From the NCBI GenBank assembly GCA_021737205.1, contig JAIPEK010000013.1:1-17904 (forward strand): a stretch of 17,904 bases of DNA. The letters run 5' to 3'. This stretch comes from Desulfarculaceae bacterium. Lineage in GTDB: Bacteria; Desulfobacterota; Desulfobacteria; Desulfobacterales; Desulfobacteraceae. The notes beneath the pieces were generated by a model, which worked only from the letters and a program-made list of their open reading frames with translations, was not told where the DNA came from and made no database searches. Within the stretch, counting starts at the first letter, position 1; every line of letters starts with the position of its first letter. The translations under genes and the position numbers were made by a program. This document shows, one piece after another, positions 13,549 through 17,904 of this stretch.

Positions 13549-14913
13549 ATGAATGATATCATAGCACTTTCGGTTCTGGACGGCAGATATGGAAGATTGA
13601 CGGACAGTCTTTGCGATACTTTTTCCGAATTCGGATTGATCCGGTACCGGATTTTCGTTGAGATTGAGTGGCTCAAATACATATTGGCGGATTTGAAGCT
13701 TGATGATGCCGGAAAATCGGATTTTGAAAAAATGGACGCCGTGTACACAGACTTTTCAAAAGAGGATGCGGAAAAGATCAAGGCAATTGAAAGAACCACC
13801 AATCATGATGTCAAGGCGGTGGAATATTTTATTAAAGAGCGGCTGGAGCAGTACGGATTGACCCGTTTGAAAGAGTGGGTTCATTTCGCCTGTACGTCCG
13901 ATGACATCAACAACACGTCCTATGCGCTGATGATTCGGGCAGGAAAGGCCGTAGTGGTGGAACTTCTGGATGAACTTCTGGAAAAAATCGAAAACAGGGC
14001 CAAAGAGTACAAATCGGTTCCCATGATGTCAAGGACCCACGGCCAGCCCGCCACTCCGACCACCGTGGGCAAGGAATTCGTGAATTTTGCCTGGCGGATC
14101 CGCCAGGAAAGGGACATTCTTGCCGAAAAAAAAGTCCAGGCCAAGCTCAACGGGGCCACCGGAAATTTTAATGCCCACCATTTTGTTTATCCGGATGTGG
14201 ACTGGATCTCAGCGTCCTCTACTTTTATTTCGAAAAAACTGGGACTGGAACCGGTACTGTTTACCACGCAGATCAACCCGAACGCTTCGCTTTCATACAT
14301 CCTGCATGCCATGGTCCGTGCATCGGCCGTGATCATCGATTTCGACCGGGACATGTGGGGGTATATCAGCCTGGGCTACTTCAGGCAGCGTGTGGTCAAA
14401 GGGGAAACCGGGTCCTCCACAATGCCCCATAAAGTCAACCCGATCGATTTTGAAAACAGCGAGGGCAACATGGGGCTTGCCGTCTCTCTGATGGAACACA
14501 TGGCCGTAAAACTGTTAAAGTCCAGATTCCAGCGGGATCTGAGCGATTCAACGGTTCTCAGGAGCCTGGGGACGGTTTTCGGGTATTTTACCGTCGGTGT
14601 CAAAAACGCGGTCAAAGGAATCGGTAAAATCGATATCGACGCAAGTGTTTTGAACCGGGATCTGGATGACAACGGCGCTCTTCTGGCCGAACCGTTCCAG
14701 ACATTGATGCGGGTCTGCGGGGAGGAAAACCCGTATGAGCGGCTCAAGGATTTGACAAGAGGCGAGGAAATCGGGCGGAATGAATATGAAAGCTTTATTG
14801 ACACACTTGAAAAAGTACCTTCCGATTTCAAAGAACGGATGAAAAAGCTGAGCGCCAGAGAGTATACCGGGCTTGCAGAGAAACTTGTGGAACAATACTT
14901 TAACCGGCGGTAG
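13549..14913 (+). CDS. purB: Adenylosuccinate lyase PurB
   Basis: A 454-aa enzyme that removes fumarate from SAICAR and from adenylosuccinate in purine synthesis. It is full length for the E. coli-type (long) branch. Fumarase/aspartase superfamily signatures are complete: TSDDINN at 116-122, RTHGQPATPT at 162-171 with H164, and the flexible loop GSSTMPHKVNP at 288-298 carrying the catalytic Ser. GAGGTAAGT precedes the ATG. It completes the two-step route from IMP to AMP with purA in this window, but the genes are not in one operon. Confidence 0.98.
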   Translation: MNDIIALSVLDGRYGRLTDSLCDTFSEFGLIRYRIFVEIEWLKYILADLKLDDAGKSDFEKMDAVYTDFSKEDAEKIKAIERTTNHDVKAVEYFIKERLEQYGLTRLKEWVHFACTSDDINNTSYALMIRAGKAVVVELLDELLEKIENRAKEYKSVPMMSRTHGQPATPTTVGKEFVNFAWRIRQERDILAEKKVQAKLNGATGNFNAHHFVYPDVDWISASSTFISKKLGLEPVLFTTQINPNASLSYILHAMVRASAVIIDFDRDMWGYISLGYFRQRVVKGETGSSTMPHKVNPIDFENSEGNMGLAVSLMEHMAVKLLKSRFQRDLSDSTVLRSLGTVFGYFTVGVKNAVKGIGKIDIDASVLNRDLDDNGALLAEPFQTLMRVCGEENPYERLKDLTRGEEIGRNEYESFIDTLEKVPSDFKERMKKLSAREYTGLAEKLVEQYFNRR

Positions 14914-15007
14914 CAAGGGAATCCTTTACGGGAAAACAAGACTGATATGCGTTTCAGCAGAGAACCACCAATGGCCTTGCGGTGAAACAACCCGTCCGCC
15001 GGAGTGT

Positions 15008-15301
15008 TTATACGGCATTCACTTCGGAACCGTTGTTGTTCACATACCAGGGGGCCGGCCGGTATTCAAGAGTTGAGATCCCTTTGGCCTCGAAAAAGGC
15101 CCTGGCAAGCTCCATGGTTCTCCAGTCGAGCTCGACGTCGTCCCACCCGAGATATTTCAGGCGGTGGTTCAGCTGCAGGGAGGACATGGACGGATTGATC
15201 ATCAGTGCATTGGCCAGGGTACGCAAAAATCCCGGAACCAGAGACTCTTCAATTCCTTTTTCCTTTAATTTGCAAATCAATGCTTTATCAATCAAGTTCA
15301 T
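15008..15301 (-). CDS. Hypothetical protein, 97 aa
   Basis: A small soluble protein that I do not recognise. It has a Lys/Glu-rich helical N-terminus, then LKYLGWDDVELDWRTMELARAFFEAKG and a C-terminus with PAPWYVNNNG. No cysteine pair, signal peptide or membrane segment is visible. GGGGCG just before the ATG can act as a ribosome site. It converges with purB over about 95 bp. The composition is like its neighbours, so it is probably a real gene with a lineage-limited family. Confidence 0.6.
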   Translation of the reverse strand: MNLIDKALICKLKEKGIEESLVPGFLRTLANALMINPSMSSLQLNHRLKYLGWDDVELDWRTMELARAFFEAKGISTLEYRPAPWYVNNNGSEVNAV

Positions 15302-15416
15302 GGCAGCGCCCCTTTTTTCGTACGTTTTGATGTTTTGGGCTGAAATCGGAGGAATCTATTATTGTGACTTTCGTCCACACTGTTCACAGAATATTTTCTC
15401 TGGTAAATCAAGTCAA

Positions 15417-15474
15417 ACCGGATTAGCGGTATTGAGGGTGTAATATGGCAAAATCGGTGTCCGGTATTTTTTTT
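15417..15474 (+). ncRNA. Possible small structured RNA end or terminator (weak)
   Basis: ACCGGA (15417-15422) pairs with TCCGGT (15460-15465) across a 37-nt loop and is followed by ATTTTTTTT. A GC-rich closing stem and a T-run resemble the 3' end of a small RNA, but the stem is only six pairs and no upstream promoter stands out. Confidence 0.2.
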
Positions 15475-15578
15475 ACAACGGCTATATTATAAAGCTTCGA
15501 CCATGGTATGACCATATGGACGGGTATTGATTGCTTGATTATTCTTACGTTATCTTGATTTTTTGTACGCATCAGGAA

Positions 15579-15608
15579 TTGACTTGTTCATGGACGTTCC
15601 ATTATAAA
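15579..15608 (+). promoter_or_regulatory. Sigma-70-like promoter for the Mut7-C gene
   Basis: TTGACT (15579-15584), an 18-bp spacer and TATAAA (15603-15608), near consensus. It would give a leader of about 30 nt before the ATG at 15644. The following AMMECR1 gene may be on the same message. Confidence 0.6.
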
Positions 15609-15643
15609 TACATTCAAACAGATACCCAAACGGTCCAAGTTTT

Positions 15644-16384
15644 ATGAAACTTACCATCATATTCAGAGGGGAAGTGAATTTTTTCCTGAGCCGGACGAGT
15701 CAACGGAGCGTATTTAAACATACACTGGCTCGCAAGGCGTCGGTAAAGGATATTGTGGAATCCTTCCGGGTTCCTCATACGGAAATCGGCAACCTTTTAT
15801 TCAACAGAATGTCGGTGGATTTTTCTTTTAATCCGGAATCCGACGGCGAGCTTGTTGTGGAAGAAATCAAATCCCCGTATGATGTCACCCGGCCGAGCTA
15901 TCTCCGCAAAGAGGCACTGGATGAGCTGAGGTTTCTTGCCGATGTCAATGTCATGAAGCTCGGCCGGCTTCTGATCATGCTCGGTTTTGATGTACAGGTT
16001 TCAGATTCGTTTTCCGATAAGACCATTGCCCGGATCGCCGATGAAGAAAAGCGGGTGGTGCTGACACGGGATACCGATCTTCTGAAAAGAAAAAAGATTG
16101 TGTTCGCAAGGCGGTTGAGAAACCACAATCCGTATGACCAGCTTTATGAAACGTTGCATTTTTTCGGTATAACAGGTCCGTTCAATTTTTTTTCCCGCTG
16201 CAGCAGTTGCAACACAAGGCTTGAGCGGATCGAAAAGGAAAAAATTATTCATCGATTGGCACCGAAAACGAAAAAATACTATAATACGTTTTATATCTGT
16301 CCGGACTGTATGCGGATCTTCTGGAAAGGTTCCCATCATGACAGTATGAAGAAGCGTTTTGAAAGCAAGGGAATAAAGGTTTAA
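15644..16384 (+). CDS. Mut7-C RNase domain protein with ubiquitin-like N-terminus
   Basis: A 246-aa protein. Residues 1-80 fit the ubiquitin-like beta-grasp domain often fused to Mut7-C. Residues 95-240 are the PIN-fold Mut7-C domain, with acidic positions D100 (FLAD) and D143 (LTRDTDLL), then a zinc ribbon C186-x2-C189 (RCSSCN) and C219-x2-C222 (CPDCMRIFWKGSHHDSM). The family is predicted to be a nuclease acting on RNA, but its bacterial substrate is not established. No clear Shine-Dalgarno sequence precedes the ATG. The next gene begins about 30 bases after the stop, so the pair is probably one transcription unit. Confidence 0.88.
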   Translation: MKLTIIFRGEVNFFLSRTSQRSVFKHTLARKASVKDIVESFRVPHTEIGNLLFNRMSVDFSFNPESDGELVVEEIKSPYDVTRPSYLRKEALDELRFLADVNVMKLGRLLIMLGFDVQVSDSFSDKTIARIADEEKRVVLTRDTDLLKRKKIVFARRLRNHNPYDQLYETLHFFGITGPFNFFSRCSSCNTRLERIEKEKIIHRLAPKTKKYYNTFYICPDCMRIFWKGSHHDSMKKRFESKGIKV

Positions 16385-16413
16385 AAACAATAATCCACTG
16401 GAGCGGATGATTT

Positions 16414-17007
16414 ATGGAAGACGAATTTACGGAGCAACAGGGGGCTTTGCTTCTCAAGCTTGCTCGGATGAGTATCGCCCGGAAACTCGGAATCGAAAAG
16501 GGTAAAAAAGATTCGGATTTTCGGAAAAAAGCATTTTCGGATGCGCCTTTTGCAAAAAAACGGGGTGTCTTTGTGACTCTTCTGATGGACGGAAAGCTGA
16601 GGGGATGCATCGGGAATCTTGAACCGGACGGAACAGTGGTGGAAGGGGTGAGACATAACGCTTTGAATGCCGCGTTCGAAGATCCCAGATTCCCTCCTCT
16701 TGAGCAGGAAGAGCTGGATCGGGTCCAAATCGAGGTGAGTATTCTCACAAAGCCGGTTCCCCTTGAATACACTGATAAAGAGGATCTTGTGTCCAAAATT
16801 ACTCCTTATTCGGACGGCCTGATCATCGGAAAAGGCAGCAAAAAGGCCACGTTTCTTCCCCAGGTGTGGGAGCAGGTCTCCGAACCGGAGGAATTTCTCT
16901 CGCACCTTTGCAGGAAAGCCGGATTGCCGGCGGACCAGTGGAAAAAAGGAGATCTTGAAGTCCGGGTATACCGGGTGGAAAGTTTTGAAGAACAGGGGAA
17001 TACGTAA
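16414..17007 (+). CDS. AMMECR1 domain protein (AmmA of the AmmeMemoRadiSam set)
   Basis: A 197-aa protein covering a whole AMMECR1 domain. The diagnostic motif LRGCIG is at 62-67 with C65, followed by NLEPDGTVVEGVRHNALNAAFEDPRFPPL. This family often travels with Memo and radical SAM genes (the AmmeMemoRadiSam system, probably a protein or RNA modification function), but neither partner is in this window. GGAG precedes the ATG by about 10 nt. The exact reaction is unknown for the family. Confidence 0.9.
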   Translation: MEDEFTEQQGALLLKLARMSIARKLGIEKGKKDSDFRKKAFSDAPFAKKRGVFVTLLMDGKLRGCIGNLEPDGTVVEGVRHNALNAAFEDPRFPPLEQEELDRVQIEVSILTKPVPLEYTDKEDLVSKITPYSDGLIIGKGSKKATFLPQVWEQVSEPEEFLSHLCRKAGLPADQWKKGDLEVRVYRVESFEEQGNT

Positions 17008-17053
17008 TTCCCAAAGCTGATTTAATAACAATAGCCAGGATCCGGAGAGTCTC

Positions 17054-17904
17054 ATGAAGAAGGAAAACGCCCCGAAACTTCTTGAAGCCTTGGAAGATGG
17101 TATCTATATAATCAAAAAAGATTATACCATCGAATATATGAACACCGCCATGATGAATCTTTTCGGAGATGGTATCGGCGGAAAATGCTACGAGGTGATC
17201 AATCGCCGCGATACTCCCTGCCAGTGGTGCAATTATGAAAATGTATTCCATCACAAGGAAACCCATTCCGAAGAAGTTTATATCGAATGGCTGGACAGGA
17301 GTTTCAAAGTTATTGAAATACCGGTGGACAATCGGGACGGGACTACGTCCAAACTTTCCATTTACAAGGATATCACCCGGAAAAAGGAGCAGGAGGCAAA
17401 GCTCAAATCTTCAAAAGAGGATTACCGCCGACTTTTTGAAAATGTTGGGTGCGGGGTGTTTCAAAGCAGCAGGGAAGGGCGTTTCCTGGATGTGAATCCT
17501 GCGCTTTTGAAGATGCTCGGGTACAATGACAAGGAAGAGTTTCTGGCGTTGGATCTGGCCACGGATCTGTATTTAAGGCCGGAGGATCGTCAGCGGTATA
17601 TGGAAATCATTGAGGAGAAGGGCCGGGTTCTGGACTATGAAATGGAATGGAAGCGGAAAGACGGGAGTATCATGCAGGTTCTTTTGACCGGTCATATCCG
17701 ATGCGGTGCCCACGGACAGGTGCTCGGGTATGAAGGGATCGTGGTGGACCAGTCCCACAGAAAGCGAATGGAAAACAAAATGAAAGAGGCGTATGACTTT
17801 CTGGACAAGACGATTCTCTGTTCGCCCAATGCCATCATGGCCACTGATCTGAAAGGGGATGTCATCATATGGAACCAGGGAGCGGAAGAGATTTTTGATT
17901 ATAA
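17054..17904 (+). CDS. Multi-PAS sensor protein, partial (C-terminus off window)
   Basis: From ATG at 17054, with GGAGAG about 5 nt upstream, 283 codons stay open to the window edge. At least three PAS units can be seen: residues about 5-110; about 120-240 (YRRLFENVGCGVFQSSREGRF, ending GIVVDQSHRKRME); and a third starting KTILCSPNAIMATDLKG near 250. The first PAS carries C-x10-C-x2-C (CYEVINRRDTPCQWC), the same pattern as in the kinase at the left of the window. The output domain is beyond the edge; a histidine kinase or GGDEF domain is most likely, but this is inference. It follows the AMMECR1 gene by about 45 bases. Confidence 0.88.
   Translation, partial: MKKENAPKLLEALEDGIYIIKKDYTIEYMNTAMMNLFGDGIGGKCYEVINRRDTPCQWCNYENVFHHKETHSEEVYIEWLDRSFKVIEIPVDNRDGTTSKLSIYKDITRKKEQEAKLKSSKEDYRRLFENVGCGVFQSSREGRFLDVNPALLKMLGYNDKEEFLALDLATDLYLRPEDRQRYMEIIEEKGRVLDYEMEWKRKDGSIMQVLLTGHIRCGAHGQVLGYEGIVVDQSHRKRMENKMKEAYDFLDKTILCSPNAIMATDLKGDVIIWNQGAEEIFDY

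Larger units (their letters stand above)
15302..15643. other. 342-bp intergenic region upstream of the Mut7-C gene
   Basis: No convincing gene is present. The right part carries the promoter at 15579-15608. The middle holds an ACCGGA/TCCGGT pair followed by eight T residues (15417-15474) and two CCAT-containing palindromes, CCATGG and CCATATGG, near 15510-15520. Confidence 0.6.

Noticed and set aside
14376..14990. 204-codon minus-strand frame antisense to purB
   Set aside because: purB has complete signatures over this span. The antisense frame is Ser/Arg-rich shadow sequence with no motif.

Overview
The window looks like chromosomal DNA from a sulfate-reducer-like member of the Desulfobacterota, probably Desulfobacterales. 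This is an inference from its style: PAS-rich sensor proteins with a Cys-x10-Cys-x2-Cys insert, an orphan Mut7-C protein, an orphan AMMECR1 protein, an orphan betaine/choline binding protein, and moderately GC-rich core genes. No rRNA or other definitive marker is present.

Layout, left to right. At 1-1987 (minus) a hybrid PAS/histidine kinase/receiver protein overlaps by ATGA a response regulator that runs off the left edge. At 2155-3275 (minus) a choline/glycine-betaine binding protein has its own promoter and terminator. At 3401-5307 (plus) come tadA, purA and a tRNA-Pro(CGG). At 5262-6896 an AT-rich insert of 1575 bp lies between two 60-bp direct repeats of the tRNA 3' half. At 6901-7311 is a NifU/IscU-type scaffold gene. 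At 7339-9087 (minus) is a 582-aa protein with a DUF89-like core, followed by a J-domain protein (plus), a YfcE-type phosphoesterase (minus), a PAS-PAS-GGDEF diguanylate cyclase (plus) and an alpha/beta hydrolase (plus). At 12835-13122 (minus) is an IHF/HU subunit. Then come a repeat-bearing intergenic region, purB, a small unknown gene (minus), a Mut7-C protein, an AMMECR1 protein and a PAS sensor running off the right edge.

The most notable object is the insert at tRNA-Pro. It carries a decayed tyrosine-recombinase fragment next to the intact tRNA, then a compact three-gene operon: an MqsR-like toxin, an antitoxin-like protein with an MqsA/YgiT-type four-cysteine zinc finger but an excisionase/MerR-like helix-turn-helix instead of the usual XRE-type domain, and a small third protein that overlaps it by ATGA. 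Two adjoining palindromes sit directly upstream. It reads as a minimal integrative element that has lost its integrase and may be held in place by the toxin-antitoxin pair.

Functional links: tadA, purA, purB and the tRNA belong to translation and purine housekeeping. The kinase/regulator, diguanylate cyclase and terminal PAS protein are signalling proteins whose inputs are not identifiable here. tRNA-Pro and the scaffold gene were probably adjacent before the insertion.
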